Source: Clostridium sp. 1001271st1 H5 (GTDB lineage Bacteria > Bacillota > Clostridia > Lachnospirales > Lachnospiraceae). Taken from it: a stretch of DNA of 64,000 nucleotides. Position 1 is the first letter of the stretch; every line of letters begins with the position of its first letter. The DNA lies in the NCBI RefSeq assembly GCF_005845215.1, contig NZ_SPHO01000005.1, positions 62,001 through 126,000 of the forward strand, given 5' to 3'. The position numbers and the translations under genes are program-made. Shown one piece after another: positions 54,611 to 63,986 of the stretch. The notes under the pieces were generated by a model, which saw only the letters and a list, made by a program, of their open reading frames with translations, was not told the origin of the DNA and made no database searches.

Positions 54611-55693
54611 CTATTGTCTTTTAGCCGATTGTCTTTCCGCCGATTTTCTGCCCACCGATTCCCGCACAATCAGTTTTGTACCAATGCGGATTTTCCTGGA
54701 ACGGGATTCCCAACGTTTTTCCGGACCGTTTTCCGCTGCCTGGCGGTCCGCGTCCTGTATCAGGCGCATTAATTCATCCACAGCCTCAACGGCAAAGGCC
54801 CGTTTGGATACATTGACTGAGGTCAGGGGAGGACTGGTGACCTCACAGGTAGGACGGTCATTGAAACCAATGATGGATATATCCTCCGGAATACGGATTC
54901 CCTTCTCCGAACAGGCGCGGATGAAACCTACTGCAGTGGTATCATCATCGCATACAAAGGCATCCGGCAGCGTCAGGGAAGGCGAATCCAGGATTTTACG
55001 GATATCACGGTAGCTTCCTTCCTCTGTGTAATGGACCGTCCAGATATGTTCCGGCAGGAATGCCAGACTGAAATGCTTCAGCGCGTTTTCATATCCTGAA
55101 TGCCTCTCCCGGAAGCTGCTGATACGTGTCTGGCTTTTCAGATAACCGATGTTGCGGTGTCCGTTCCGTACCAGATAATCAATGGCTTGGTAGGTTCCCA
55201 TCTGGTTATTGATGGATACGGAATTACAGGACAGACGGGTGAAATCATTGTCCAGCGCCACAAAGGGAATCTGGATGGCTGAAAATGCATCCATATCCTC
55301 ATCGAACATTTCCGTAGCAAAAATAATGGCTCCCTGGGAGTTCAATTCATTGATTCGTTCTATCTGCGGTTCCACCGGCCGCCGTTTGTCAATGGTGGAC
55401 AGGAGGATATTGTATCCGTAGCTTCTGGCCCGGGATTCAATGTTTTCCATAAGTAAAAGAAAAAAAGGGTGCAGGTCAAGAATCTCTCCGTGCCTTTTAT
55501 AAATGATAAAACAGAGATTATTGCTGGGCTCCGCTGCTGCGGAGCTCTTTATCAGATGTTCATATCCCAATTCTTTCAGTTCATTTAAGACCCTGGAACG
55601 GGTGGCCTCCGAGACACCTGGCTTGTGGTTGATAATCAGCGACAGAGCCGCAGGGGATACGCCTACCTGGCTGGCTATTTCTTTATTTGTCAT
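54611..55693 (-). CDS. LacI-family regulator of the SDR/transketolase/kinase operon
   Basis: A 360-residue LacI-type protein: NKEIASQVGVSPAALSLIIN at the start, hinge near residues 50-60, and an effector domain with PFVALDNDFTRLSCNSVSIN, FVCDDDTTAVGFIRAC and IIGFNDRPTCEVTSPPLTSV. AGGAGGATATATCC lies before the ATG. It is divergent from the operon at 56035; phased CTAAATATTTAG-type sites lie in between, so it probably represses that operon. Confidence 0.93.
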   Translation of the reverse strand: MTNKEIASQVGVSPAALSLIINHKPGVSEATRSRVLNELKELGYEHLIKSSAAAEPSNNLCFIIYKRHGEILDLHPFFLLLMENIESRARSYGYNILLSTIDKRRPVEPQIERINELNSQGAIIFATEMFDEDMDAFSAIQIPFVALDNDFTRLSCNSVSINNQMGTYQAIDYLVRNGHRNIGYLKSQTRISSFRERHSGYENALKHFSLAFLPEHIWTVHYTEEGSYRDIRKILDSPSLTLPDAFVCDDDTTAVGFIRACSEKGIRIPEDISIIGFNDRPTCEVTSPPLTSVNVSKRAFAVEAVDELMRLIQDADRQAAENGPEKRWESRSRKIRIGTKLIVRESVGRKSAERQSAKRQ

Positions 55694-55945
55694 GGATATA
55701 TCCTCCTAATATCATTGAAAAATCTGTTTCTAGTGAATATTATAAAAGATTTCAGCTTATATGTCAAATGATTTAGTGAATGGTTTAGAAAATATTCAGC
55801 GTATTTTTACGAAAAACCATGTTTGTATTTTATAAACTCTTTTTAAAAATGTCTTGATAAAGAAGATATAGTCACATGGTCTGAGGTAAAACGGTAAAAT
55901 TTCATGAGATTAGTAGAAGTACACAAAATCATGAAAGAAAAAATA

Positions 55946-56022
55946 GTAAATATTCAGTATTTGCAAACTAAATATTTAGAGATACAATCTAAATATAAAG
56001 AAACAAAAAACTAAATATTTAG
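55946..56022. promoter_or_regulatory. Phased array of four CTAAATATTTAG-type sites
   Basis: Two perfect 12-bp palindromes CTAAATATTTAG (55968-55979, 56011-56022) and two degenerate copies, GTAAATATTCAG (55946-55957) and CTAAATATAAAG (55989-56000), are spaced 22, 21 and 22 bp, about two helical turns. The last overlaps the AGGAGG ribosome site of the SDR gene. The adjacent LacI protein is the likely binder. Confidence 0.75.
55961..55988 (+). promoter_or_regulatory. Sigma-A promoter enclosing an operator
   Basis: TTGCAA (55961-55966) and TACAAT (55983-55988), 16 bp apart, flank the first perfect palindrome, which fills the spacer. The predicted transcript start is near 55995, giving a leader of about 40 bases. 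Confidence 0.65.
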
Positions 56023-56034
56023 GAGGAAAACAGA

Positions 56035-56814
56035 ATGATTCAGTACGAAAAGGTAAACGGAGATTTTGATTTAACAGGCAAGGCAGCTATTGTTGTAGGC
56101 GGGGCAGGCGGTATCGGGGAGGCAACCGCACAGATGTATGCAAGGAAGGGAGCAAAGGTAGCCATTGTGGACTGCAAGGACAACTGTCCGGAGGTGGCAG
56201 AAAAAATCGCTGCTGCATACGGGGTTGAGACAATCGGCGTCAGATGTGACGTCACCAGCCAGGAGAGCGTGGATGCAATGATGAGGGCGGTTACAGATGC
56301 CTTTGGCGAGATACATATCCTGGCAGCCATGCCCGGGTTTGTAGACCTATACCGTGCGTCAGAGATTGAAATCAGCACCATTGAAAAGCATATGGCAATC
56401 AATGCAGTGGGCGTATTCCGGGTCTGCCAGGCAGCAGCCAATCAGATGATTGCCCAGGGAAAGGGAGGCAAGATTGTGTGCGTAACATCCCAGGCGGACT
56501 TTATTGCAATCAATAAACATGTGGGATACACCATGAGCAAGGCAGCTGTGGTGGGCATGATAAAGGTATGTGCCCTGGAGTGGGCTGAGTACGGCATCAA
56601 TGTCAATGGCGTTGCTCCTACCGTGGTAAATACATACATGGGTGAAAAGGCATGGCAGGGCAAGGTGAAAACCGACATGATTGAAAGGATTCCGGCCCGC
56701 CGTTTTGCAGAGACAGACGAAATTGCGGCAGCCGTACTCTTCCTCTCATGCAATGAGTCCAACATGATTACCGGTGAGGACCTTGTTGTGGATGGAGGCT
56801 TTACAATTTATTAA
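56035..56814 (+). CDS. Short-chain dehydrogenase/reductase (polyol type)
   Basis: A 259-residue SDR with VVGGAGGIGEATAQMYARKG, the acidic VDCKDN that favours NAD+ over NADP+, and Tyr165-x3-Lys169 (GYTMSKAAV). C-terminus NMITGEDLVVDGGFTIY. First gene of the operon; it probably oxidises a polyol or sugar to the ketose used by the kinase and transketolase. AGGAGG is part of the last operator copy. Confidence 0.92.
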   Translation: MIQYEKVNGDFDLTGKAAIVVGGAGGIGEATAQMYARKGAKVAIVDCKDNCPEVAEKIAAAYGVETIGVRCDVTSQESVDAMMRAVTDAFGEIHILAAMPGFVDLYRASEIEISTIEKHMAINAVGVFRVCQAAANQMIAQGKGGKIVCVTSQADFIAINKHVGYTMSKAAVVGMIKVCALEWAEYGINVNGVAPTVVNTYMGEKAWQGKVKTDMIERIPARRFAETDEIAAAVLFLSCNESNMITGEDLVVDGGFTIY

Positions 56815-56832
56815 ATCAGGGGAGGACATGGT

Positions 56833-57651
56833 ATGGATGCATTGACAAGAAAATCGTATGAGCTGCGCCGGGACATCATAGAAATGGTGTACAAATCAGG
56901 GGCCGGGCATGTGGGCGGCGACCTGAGCGTGGCGGATATATTGACTGTCTTATATTTCAGGGTGATGAATGTGTCGCCTGAGAAAATGGAGGATGAAAAC
57001 CGGGACCGTTTTCTGCTCAGCAAGGGACACTGTGCGGATGCGCTGTACTGTGTCCTGGGGGAACGGGGGTTTTATGATGTGAAAGAGGCAATTGAGACCT
57101 TCAGCGGGTTCGGAAGCAGATTTATCGGCCATCCCAACACAGAGGTGCCTGGAATAGAGATGAATTCAGGCTCCCTGGGACACGGGATTTCCGTGGGTGT
57201 GGGAATGGCGCTGGCAGCAAGGATGGACCGGAAAAGCTACCGGACCTATGTGGTTCTGGGGGATGGGGAGATGGCAGAGGGCTCCAACTATGAAGGCATG
57301 ATGGCGGCCGGCCATTACCGTCTGGATAATCTGTGCGCGACCGTGGATTTAAACCGTCTGCAGATAAGCGGGACCACGGAACAGGTGATGAACAGCGCCA
57401 GCCTGGCTGCCAAATTCAGGGAATTTGGATGGAATGTTATTGAGGTGGCAGACGGCCATAACTGCGGCATGCTGGCAGAGGCATACGAAAAGGCGGAGGC
57501 ATTCAAGGGAAAACCATCGGCAGTGATTGCCCATACAGTGAAGGGAAAAGGCGTATCCTTCATGGAAAACCAGATATCATGGCATCACGGGGTTATGACG
57601 CGGGAACAGTACGAAACAGCCGTAAAGGAAATAGAGGAGGTGCTGCAATGA
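56833..57651 (+). CDS. Transketolase-like, N-terminal subunit
   Basis: A 272-residue thiamine-diphosphate-binding half of a split transketolase. Features: SGAGHVGGDLSVADILTVLY, LLSKGHCADALYCVLGERG, SGSLGHGISVGVGMALAARM and the ThDP/Mg motif GDGEMAEGSNYEGMMAAG with the following LDNLCATVDLNRLQ. The C-terminal half is the next gene, overlapping by 4 bp (ATGA). Transfers a two-carbon ketol unit; in this operon it links the imported sugar to the pentose-phosphate pool. Confidence 0.93.
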   Translation: MDALTRKSYELRRDIIEMVYKSGAGHVGGDLSVADILTVLYFRVMNVSPEKMEDENRDRFLLSKGHCADALYCVLGERGFYDVKEAIETFSGFGSRFIGHPNTEVPGIEMNSGSLGHGISVGVGMALAARMDRKSYRTYVVLGDGEMAEGSNYEGMMAAGHYRLDNLCATVDLNRLQISGTTEQVMNSASLAAKFREFGWNVIEVADGHNCGMLAEAYEKAEAFKGKPSAVIAHTVKGKGVSFMENQISWHHGVMTREQYETAVKEIEEVLQ

Positions 57652-58583
57652 ATCAAGTTACAAACCGCCAGGTGATTTGCGAGACCCTGTTAAAAGCAGC
57701 GGAAACCCAAACAGATATTGTGGTCCTGTGCTCGGATTCAAGGGGCTCTGCCTCCATGACCCCTTTTGCGAAACAGTATCCGTCCCGGTTTGTTGAACTG
57801 GGAATTGCGGAACAGAATCTGGTGTCGGTGGCAGCCGGTATGGCTGCCTGCGGAAAAAAGGCGTTTGCCGTATCCCCGGCCAGCTTTCTTTCCACCAGGA
57901 GTTATGAGCAGGCCAAAATTGATGTGGCCTATTCAGGGACTAATGTGACTTTGGTGGGAATCAGCGGGGGAATCAGCTACGGAGCCCTTGGAATGAGCCA
58001 TCATTCCTGCCAGGATATTGCTGCATTTTCAGCCCTTCCCGGCATGAGGGTATATCTGCCCAGCGACCGGTTTCAGACCCGGCGGCTGATGGAAGCCCTT
58101 TTGGAGGACCAGGAACCTGCTTATGTGAGAGTAAGCAGGTCGGCCACCGAGGATGTTTATGATGAGACAGCGGAGCTTAAGCTGAATCAGGCAATGGTAC
58201 TTTCCCGGGGAACCGATGTGATGCTGATTGCATGCGGAGAGATGGTGCCTTATGCGGTCAAGGCAGCGGAAATCCTCCAAAGAGACGGCATCAGCGCCGG
58301 AGTAATTGACATGTACTGCTTAAAACCCTTTGACGGGGAGACTGTGCTGAATTTTGCAAAGCAGGTAAAATGCCTGGTGACAGTGGAAGAACATTCTGTT
58401 TATGGAGGACTGGGAAGCCTGACAGCCCAGGTGACAGCCGGGAGGTGTCCGGTTCTGGTAAAACAGATTGCCCTGCCGGATGTCCATCTGATACCTGGAA
58501 CCAGCCGGGAGGTGTTCCGCTATTACCATATGGATGAAGAGGGGATTGCTGAAACGGTAAAGAATACATTGGCGGGGGTGTGA
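57648..58583 (+). CDS. Transketolase-like, C-terminal subunit
   Basis: A 311-residue partner subunit with the pyrimidine-binding domain (VVLCSDSRGSASMTPFAKQY, RFVELGIAEQNLVSVAAGMA) and the C-terminal domain (VIDMYCLKPFDGETV, LVTVEEHSVYGGLGS). ATG 57648 overlaps the N-terminal subunit's stop. The conserved cofactor Glu is in GIAEQN. Split transketolases are frequent in Firmicutes catabolic operons. Confidence 0.93.
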   Translation: MNQVTNRQVICETLLKAAETQTDIVVLCSDSRGSASMTPFAKQYPSRFVELGIAEQNLVSVAAGMAACGKKAFAVSPASFLSTRSYEQAKIDVAYSGTNVTLVGISGGISYGALGMSHHSCQDIAAFSALPGMRVYLPSDRFQTRRLMEALLEDQEPAYVRVSRSATEDVYDETAELKLNQAMVLSRGTDVMLIACGEMVPYAVKAAEILQRDGISAGVIDMYCLKPFDGETVLNFAKQVKCLVTVEEHSVYGGLGSLTAQVTAGRCPVLVKQIALPDVHLIPGTSREVFRYYHMDEEGIAETVKNTLAGV

Positions 58584-58587
58584 CAAT

Positions 58588-60048
58588 ATGAGGTATGTAT
58601 TGGGAATTGACCAGAGCACCCAGGGTACCAAGGCGGTACTGGCGGATGAATATGGAAAGATTGCCGGGCGGGCGGACCGCGCCCACCGGCAGATTATCAA
58701 CGGACAGGGATGGGTTTCCCACGATTTAAATGAGATTTATGAAAATGTGCTGGCCGCAGCAAGGGCTGTTCTGGACGAAACAGACATCCTGCCGGAGCAG
58801 GTAGCTGCAATCGGAATCAGCAACCAAAGGGAAACCACGGCAATCTGGGACAGGAACGGCGCACCCCTGACCCACGCAGTGGTATGGCAGTGTGCCAGGG
58901 CAGAGGGGACGGCCCGGAGCCTGTCCGCTTACAGTGAAATCATACGGGATAAAACAGGTCTTAAGCTGTCTCCCTATTTTCCTGCGGCAAAAATGGCATG
59001 GCTTATACAAAACCTGGATATACAGGAGGATGATTTAGGGCAGATATGCCTTGGTACCATTGACTCCTGGCTTATATTCCGCATGACCGGAGGCGCCTCC
59101 TTTAAGACAGACTATTCCAATGCATCCAGGACCCAGCTCTATTCAATCAGGGATTTAAAGTGGGATGAGGAAATCTGCGGACTGTTCGGCGTGCCTTTAA
59201 AGTGTCTGCCGGACGTGTGCGACAGCAACAGCGTGTTTGGAATGACGGATTTGGGCGGTATTTTCCCTGAACAGATACCCATTCACAGCGCCATCGGAGA
59301 CTCCCACGCCGCCTTATTCGGGCAGGGCTGCCACGACAGCGGAACAATCAAGACCACCTATGGCACAGGTTCATCCATTATGATGAATGTGGGGGACGCC
59401 TTTGTAAAGAGCAGCCACGGTCTGGTTACCTCCCTTGCATGGGGAATTGACGGAAAGATTGATTACGTACTGGAGGGCAATATCAACTATACGGGAGCTG
59501 TAATCAGCTGGCTGAAGGATGATGTGAAGCTGGTGGCCTCGCCAGCAGAAACAGAATGTGCGGCAGCTATGGCTAATCCGCTGGATAAGACCATACTGGT
59601 GCCTGCTTTTTCCGGACTGTCCGCGCCGTACTGGAAGGCGGATGCAAAGGCTGTTTTATATGGAATGAGCCGCACCACAGGGAAGAATGAAATCATTAAG
59701 GCGGCGCTGGAAAGTATTGCTTACCAAATCAACGCGGTACTGGAGTCCATGGAAAAGGACAGCGGCATTCCCATCCGGGAACTGCGGGTGGACGGAGGAC
59801 CTACAAGGAACAGCTATCTGATGCAGCTGCAGAGCGATTTGTCCAATGTGGTGGTGCAGATTGCCAATACAGAAGAACTGTCGGCAATCGGGGCAGCCTA
59901 TCTGGCAGGATTGGGCGCAGGAATCTATGAAAAGGCGGCCCTGTTCGGACGGGAGGAGCGCAAACAGTATGTGCCTGCTATGAAAGCGGAGCAGCGAAAG
60001 GAAAAACTGGCGGATTGGAATCATGTTATTGACCTTCTGTCGAGATAA
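58588..60048 (+). CDS. FGGY-family carbohydrate kinase
   Basis: A 486-residue sugar kinase of the FGGY type. MRYVLGIDQSTQGTKAVLAD supplies the phosphate-binding loop, GWVSHDLNEIYENV and GISNQRETTAIWDR follow, and FGGY-family C-terminal blocks TTYGTGSSIMMNVG and RVDGGPTRNSYLMQLQSDLS are intact. The pattern is close to glycerol, xylulose and erythritol kinases. It likely phosphorylates the ketose produced by the SDR. Start ATG follows GGCGGGGGTG. Confidence 0.92.
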   Translation: MRYVLGIDQSTQGTKAVLADEYGKIAGRADRAHRQIINGQGWVSHDLNEIYENVLAAARAVLDETDILPEQVAAIGISNQRETTAIWDRNGAPLTHAVVWQCARAEGTARSLSAYSEIIRDKTGLKLSPYFPAAKMAWLIQNLDIQEDDLGQICLGTIDSWLIFRMTGGASFKTDYSNASRTQLYSIRDLKWDEEICGLFGVPLKCLPDVCDSNSVFGMTDLGGIFPEQIPIHSAIGDSHAALFGQGCHDSGTIKTTYGTGSSIMMNVGDAFVKSSHGLVTSLAWGIDGKIDYVLEGNINYTGAVISWLKDDVKLVASPAETECAAAMANPLDKTILVPAFSGLSAPYWKADAKAVLYGMSRTTGKNEIIKAALESIAYQINAVLESMEKDSGIPIRELRVDGGPTRNSYLMQLQSDLSNVVVQIANTEELSAIGAAYLAGLGAGIYEKAALFGREERKQYVPAMKAEQRKEKLADWNHVIDLLSR

Positions 60049-60082
60049 GAGGAGACTGTAATTCGTGAAGAAGGAGTGTGCA

Positions 60083-61480
60083 ATGGGGACTACAAAAAAA
60101 CAATACCAGGCAGGGGTGAATCTGGCAACCTACCGCCTGACGCCGTTAAAACGGTTTTATTATGCACTGGGAGATTTCGGCTACAATTTCATGTATTACT
60201 GGCTCAGTACGTATCTGACCATTTACTATACAGATACCATTGGAATTCCGGCGGCAGCTGTGTCGGTTATGATGCTGGTTATACGCATCTTTGACGCATT
60301 TAATGACCCGGTTATCGGTTCGCTGGCCGACAGGACCCACAGCAGATGGGGAAGATACAGGGTCTGGTTTTTACTGGGGTCCATTGCCATGGCGTCCTTT
60401 ATTGTGCTGATTTTCGCTGCAAGCCCGGACTGGTCCTATCGTGGAAGGCTATTATGGATGTGGGGGGTCTATGTGCTGCTGACCATTGCTTCCACATGCA
60501 GCAATATGCCCTATGGGGCGCTCAACGGCTGTATCACCCCGGATTCGGAGGACCGTGCAAAGGTGTCCGGGCTGCGGATGATGTTCGCCAATGTCAGCTC
60601 TATGGTTACGGTAATCATCGCGGTTCCGCTGATGAGGCTGTTCTCTTCAGATGGTACTGCCAGCAGCGCCAGGGGATATTTCTGGGCAGTGCTGATTACA
60701 TGTGTTCTGGGACTTCCCACCATGGTCATCTGCTGTATGAATACAAAGGAGGTACTGACGCCGCCGCCCACACAGACCAGTATACCGCTAAAAAGCCAGA
60801 TGCATTCCCTGGTAAAAAACCGCCCTGTCATTATTCTGATACTGGGTCAGTTTATCCTTGGATGCGTGATTTACGGCAGGGCGGCCATGCTTGCCTATTA
60901 CTGGGAGTATAATGCAGGGGATGCAGGCTATGCCACTACCTATGGAATCATCAGCCTGTTTGCGGCAATTGCAGGAACCGGCTGGTTTGGCAATGTTTTG
61001 TTCAGATGCCTGAACCACAAGGGCAAGGTTTGCTCGGTCCTGAATTTTGTCACGGCAGGCGCTTATTTCCTCATGTACTTTGTGACTGCCCCGGCCGTAT
61101 CTTTCTGGGTCCTTACTTTCATAGGAAGCATGAGCTTTTATGCCTATATGGGCGTGCATTTCGGCGCAATCGGGGATGCTGTGGACTATGGGGAATACAT
61201 AACCGGGGTGCGCTGCGACGGATTTCTGTCCTCGTTTGTGTCGGTGGCCAATAAGGCCGGCGGCGCCATCATGCCGGCTATCGGAATTGCGGTGCTGGCA
61301 GCCTTCCGCTACGTGGCAAGAGGTGAACAGCCTGCTGAGATTCTGAATGCAATCAACTGGTTCATTACCCTGATTCCGGCAGTCATCAGCGCGGTCAACG
61401 GCGTGCTGTACCTGTTTTATCCTATCAGCACGGAAAAGCATAGGGAAATCATGAAGGAACTGATTGGGAGAAGGGCATAG
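60083..61480 (+). CDS. GPH-family sugar/cation symporter (MFS)
   Basis: A 465-residue permease with about 12 membrane segments. Family features: YYALGDFGYNFMYYWLSTYL, FDAFNDPVIGSLADRTHSRW, GRYRVWFL, and PYGALNGCITPDSEDRAKVS. It belongs to the glycoside-pentoside-hexuronide group and imports the substrate of the SDR/kinase pathway. ATG 60083 follows AAGGAG; GTG 60065, 18 bases earlier, is also possible because AGAGGAG precedes it. Confidence 0.92.
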   Translation: MGTTKKQYQAGVNLATYRLTPLKRFYYALGDFGYNFMYYWLSTYLTIYYTDTIGIPAAAVSVMMLVIRIFDAFNDPVIGSLADRTHSRWGRYRVWFLLGSIAMASFIVLIFAASPDWSYRGRLLWMWGVYVLLTIASTCSNMPYGALNGCITPDSEDRAKVSGLRMMFANVSSMVTVIIAVPLMRLFSSDGTASSARGYFWAVLITCVLGLPTMVICCMNTKEVLTPPPTQTSIPLKSQMHSLVKNRPVIILILGQFILGCVIYGRAAMLAYYWEYNAGDAGYATTYGIISLFAAIAGTGWFGNVLFRCLNHKGKVCSVLNFVTAGAYFLMYFVTAPAVSFWVLTFIGSMSFYAYMGVHFGAIGDAVDYGEYITGVRCDGFLSSFVSVANKAGGAIMPAIGIAVLAAFRYVARGEQPAEILNAINWFITLIPAVISAVNGVLYLFYPISTEKHREIMKELIGRRA

Positions 61481-61704
61481 GCTGGTCATGAATTTTATTG
61501 GTATGGTATTTTGTTAATCCTATTCTTTCGATTGTAATCTCATACGGAATGATATAAGAAAGCTGGACCAGCCGGCTTATTCCATAACCGTACTTTAGGA
61601 GGAAATATTTATCAATTGTTTAGAAAGAAGTCAGAGTTTTTTAAATATAAATGCTGCGCAGTCTGCTATACTGTAGAAAACAAATGAAACGGACTGGACA
61701 ATAA

Positions 61705-62331
61705 ATGAAATTCTGGGCTTACTTTTTAATTCCTGTATACACGGTTTTATTTACAAGAGGATATAACTGGTTTACCACCAATTTTTCTGTTATAGGCAAT
61801 TTTTTTGACAGGAAGAAGTCGTTTTTCCTGTGGGGCGTTTTGGTGGGGAGTTATTTTTATATGATACACAGGAACATAAAATCCCGGATTGCGCTGCATC
61901 CAATCTGCGCCGGATTGGTTCCGGCTGCGCTGGTGCTGCTGTTCTGTGCCATTACGACCCCGTATCTACCGGAGGAGTTACCCCTTAAATCTGTATTGCA
62001 TATCATATTTGCATTTTTATCCGCGGTGCTGGTGCTTTTGTATCTGCTTTGGATAATAGGAGCCCGGTACCGGATATCCCCCGGGGCATACAGGCGTTTT
62101 CTGTATGGGTGGGGAGCCATTGTGGGTGTATCCGTATTCCTTTTGGCAGCGGCCGGAATCATCAGCAGTGCGCTGGAGATTTATGTGACCCTGACATCCG
62201 TTGCCATGGCGGAACGTCTGGTTTGCCGGATTGCCGCACAGAAGGAAATGCCGGACGGCGGGGAAAAGGTATCCGAAGATGATTCCCAGGGGAACTGCGG
62301 GGGAAAACACCGCAAACAGCTATTGACATAA
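61705..62331 (+). CDS. Hypothetical membrane protein
   Basis: A 208-residue protein with about five to six hydrophobic segments (roughly 2-20, 38-52, 68-84, 97-120, 130-165) and a hydrophilic charged tail of about 40 residues (EDDSQGNCGGKHRKQ). I do not recognise a family. It stands 225 bp after the sugar operon and 133 bp before the AAA+ gene, in the same direction, so it could be a monocistron. The gap upstream has a TATACT box at 61667 but no clear -35. Confidence 0.65.
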   Translation: MKFWAYFLIPVYTVLFTRGYNWFTTNFSVIGNFFDRKKSFFLWGVLVGSYFYMIHRNIKSRIALHPICAGLVPAALVLLFCAITTPYLPEELPLKSVLHIIFAFLSAVLVLLYLLWIIGARYRISPGAYRRFLYGWGAIVGVSVFLLAAAGIISSALEIYVTLTSVAMAERLVCRIAAQKEMPDGGEKVSEDDSQGNCGGKHRKQLLT

Positions 62332-62464
62332 AATAGGGATTTACATATAATAGGGCTAGAAAAAACGTGCTTTTCCAGTGGACATACACGTAAATCAGCC
62401 ACAAAGAGAGAGTATATGGCACAGAGGTGTTATGACTCTCTCTTTCAATATCAGGAGGATTCTT

Positions 62465-63949
62465 ATGCCAGTATTTGATTTCAGCGACAGACCTAAAACA
62501 GAAGAGGCGCCCCAGTGCACCTACCGTGTATTTTACTCCGGTGAGGCCGCTGCTTCCCCGGAGAAGCCCATGCTTGTCCTGGACAACAGCAGCCGGACCT
62601 GGAACCACCATTCCTGCGGGGTGTTCGCCAATCAGGCCAGGCGGACGGCTTTTGAATTCAAGGAGGAGGACGGGACTGTCAGCGCGGATATCCTGCAGGT
62701 TGACGCCCGCTTTATCAGTCTGCTCCGCTGGCTGGGGGAAAACCATATCAGTGTCCGGCTGTCCGGCCAGAACCGCGGGGACGGGTATGCGGTCTATAAG
62801 ATACGGGAGGTGGCCTTTGGCGGCGGCACCAAGCTGTCTGCGGAGGACGGATTTCTCCAGTTTATGATTGAACGGCTGCTGGCAAGCAGCGCGCCCGAGG
62901 CAGAGCTGGCAGAAGAGGACCAGGAGGAAATCGGGGATGACATGAAGCTGACCAGCCTTCAGAGTCTCTCTGATTTCATGAACTGCGCCGGTCGGACGCT
63001 GCCGGACAATATACGGATTTGGGCCCGCAGGAACCTGGCTGTGGCCCGCTCCCATGAAGTGACCCCGGAGGAGAGGCGCCACGCGCAGCGCGCCCTTTCC
63101 ATCATGATGAACATTCAGTGGAAGAACCACTATTTTGAGTCCATTGACCCTGTGGAGGCCCGCCGGATACTGGATGAGGAGCTGTACGGTATGGAGCGGG
63201 TCAAACAGAGAATCATAGAAACCATCATACAGATTAACCGTACCCATACCCTTCCTGCATACGGTATGCTTCTGGTTGGTCCGGCAGGCACCGGAAAGTC
63301 ACAGATTGCCTATGCGGTGGCCAGGATTTTAAAGCTTCCCTGGACAACCCTGGACATGAGCTCCATCAATGATTCGGAACAGCTTACCGGCAGTTCACGC
63401 ATTTATTCAAACGCGAAACCTGGTATTATCATGGAGGCATTTTCCATGGCGGGAGAATCAAACCTTGTGTTTATCATCAATGAACTGGATAAGGCATCAT
63501 CAGGTAAGGGCAATGGAAATCCTGCCGATGTGCTGCTGACCCTCCTGGACAACCTGGGTTTTACGGACAATTACATAGAGTGTATGATTCCCACCGGCGG
63601 CGTGTACCCCATTGCAACTGCCAATGACAAGTCTCAAATCAGCGCGCCCCTTATGTCACGTTTCGCGGTGATAGACATTCCGGACTATACGCCGGAGGAA
63701 AAGAAAATCATATTTTCCAGGTACGCCATGCCAAAGGTTTTAAAGCGCATGGGGCTGCATGAAGATGAATGTGTGGTGACAGCAGATGCCCTTGACGCGG
63801 TCATAGAAAAGTACGCGGATACCACGGGCATCCGGGATTTGGAACAGGCCGCGGAGCATATGGCTGCCAACGCGCTCTATCAGATAGAAGTGGACCATGT
63901 ACCTGCGGTGGTGTTTGACGGGGGGATGGTGCGGGGGCTGCTGGGGTAA
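62465..63949 (+). CDS. AAA+ ATPase with atypical Walker B
   Basis: A 494-residue protein. Residues 1-130 form an N-terminal region of unknown fold; 160-230 are helical; a AAA+ module (about 255-430) follows, with Walker A GPAGTGKS (about 272-279), a Walker-B-like FIINELDKAS in which Asn339 replaces the usual Asp before Glu340, a sensor-1-like region IPTGGVYPIATAND, and a C-terminal helical lid (ADTTGIRDLEQAAEHMAANA) like that of Lon/ClpX. No protease or zinc domain. ATG 62465 follows AGGAGG, 6 bases away; a longer frame from 62378 lacks a site. It could be a remodelling chaperone; its partner is not evident. Confidence 0.8.
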   Translation: MPVFDFSDRPKTEEAPQCTYRVFYSGEAAASPEKPMLVLDNSSRTWNHHSCGVFANQARRTAFEFKEEDGTVSADILQVDARFISLLRWLGENHISVRLSGQNRGDGYAVYKIREVAFGGGTKLSAEDGFLQFMIERLLASSAPEAELAEEDQEEIGDDMKLTSLQSLSDFMNCAGRTLPDNIRIWARRNLAVARSHEVTPEERRHAQRALSIMMNIQWKNHYFESIDPVEARRILDEELYGMERVKQRIIETIIQINRTHTLPAYGMLLVGPAGTGKSQIAYAVARILKLPWTTLDMSSINDSEQLTGSSRIYSNAKPGIIMEAFSMAGESNLVFIINELDKASSGKGNGNPADVLLTLLDNLGFTDNYIECMIPTGGVYPIATANDKSQISAPLMSRFAVIDIPDYTPEEKKIIFSRYAMPKVLKRMGLHEDECVVTADALDAVIEKYADTTGIRDLEQAAEHMAANALYQIEVDHVPAVVFDGGMVRGLLG

Positions 63950-63961
63950 GGCGACTCAGGG

Positions 63962-63986
63962 ATACTGCGGCCCAGGCAGTATTTTT
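63962..63986 (+). terminator. Terminator after the AAA+ gene
   Basis: ATACTGC pairs with GCAGTAT and is followed by TTTT. It lies 13 bp after the stop codon. Confidence 0.75.

Larger units (their letters stand above)
55694..56034. other. Divergent control region (LacI gene / SDR operon)
   Basis: About 340 AT-rich bp with no gene. Its right end holds the promoter and the phased palindrome array. Further left, GAAAATATTCAG at 55788-55799 is a weaker copy of the array unit. Confidence 0.65.

Noticed and set aside
54600..55013. Plus-strand frame of 137 codons after the DUF1537 gene
   Set aside because: It is antisense to the C-terminal part of the LacI gene, beyond a strong terminator.
56833..58583. 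Transketolase as one gene broken by a frameshift
   Set aside because: The two halves end and begin at a natural domain border with an ATGA overlap, the standard form of split transketolases.
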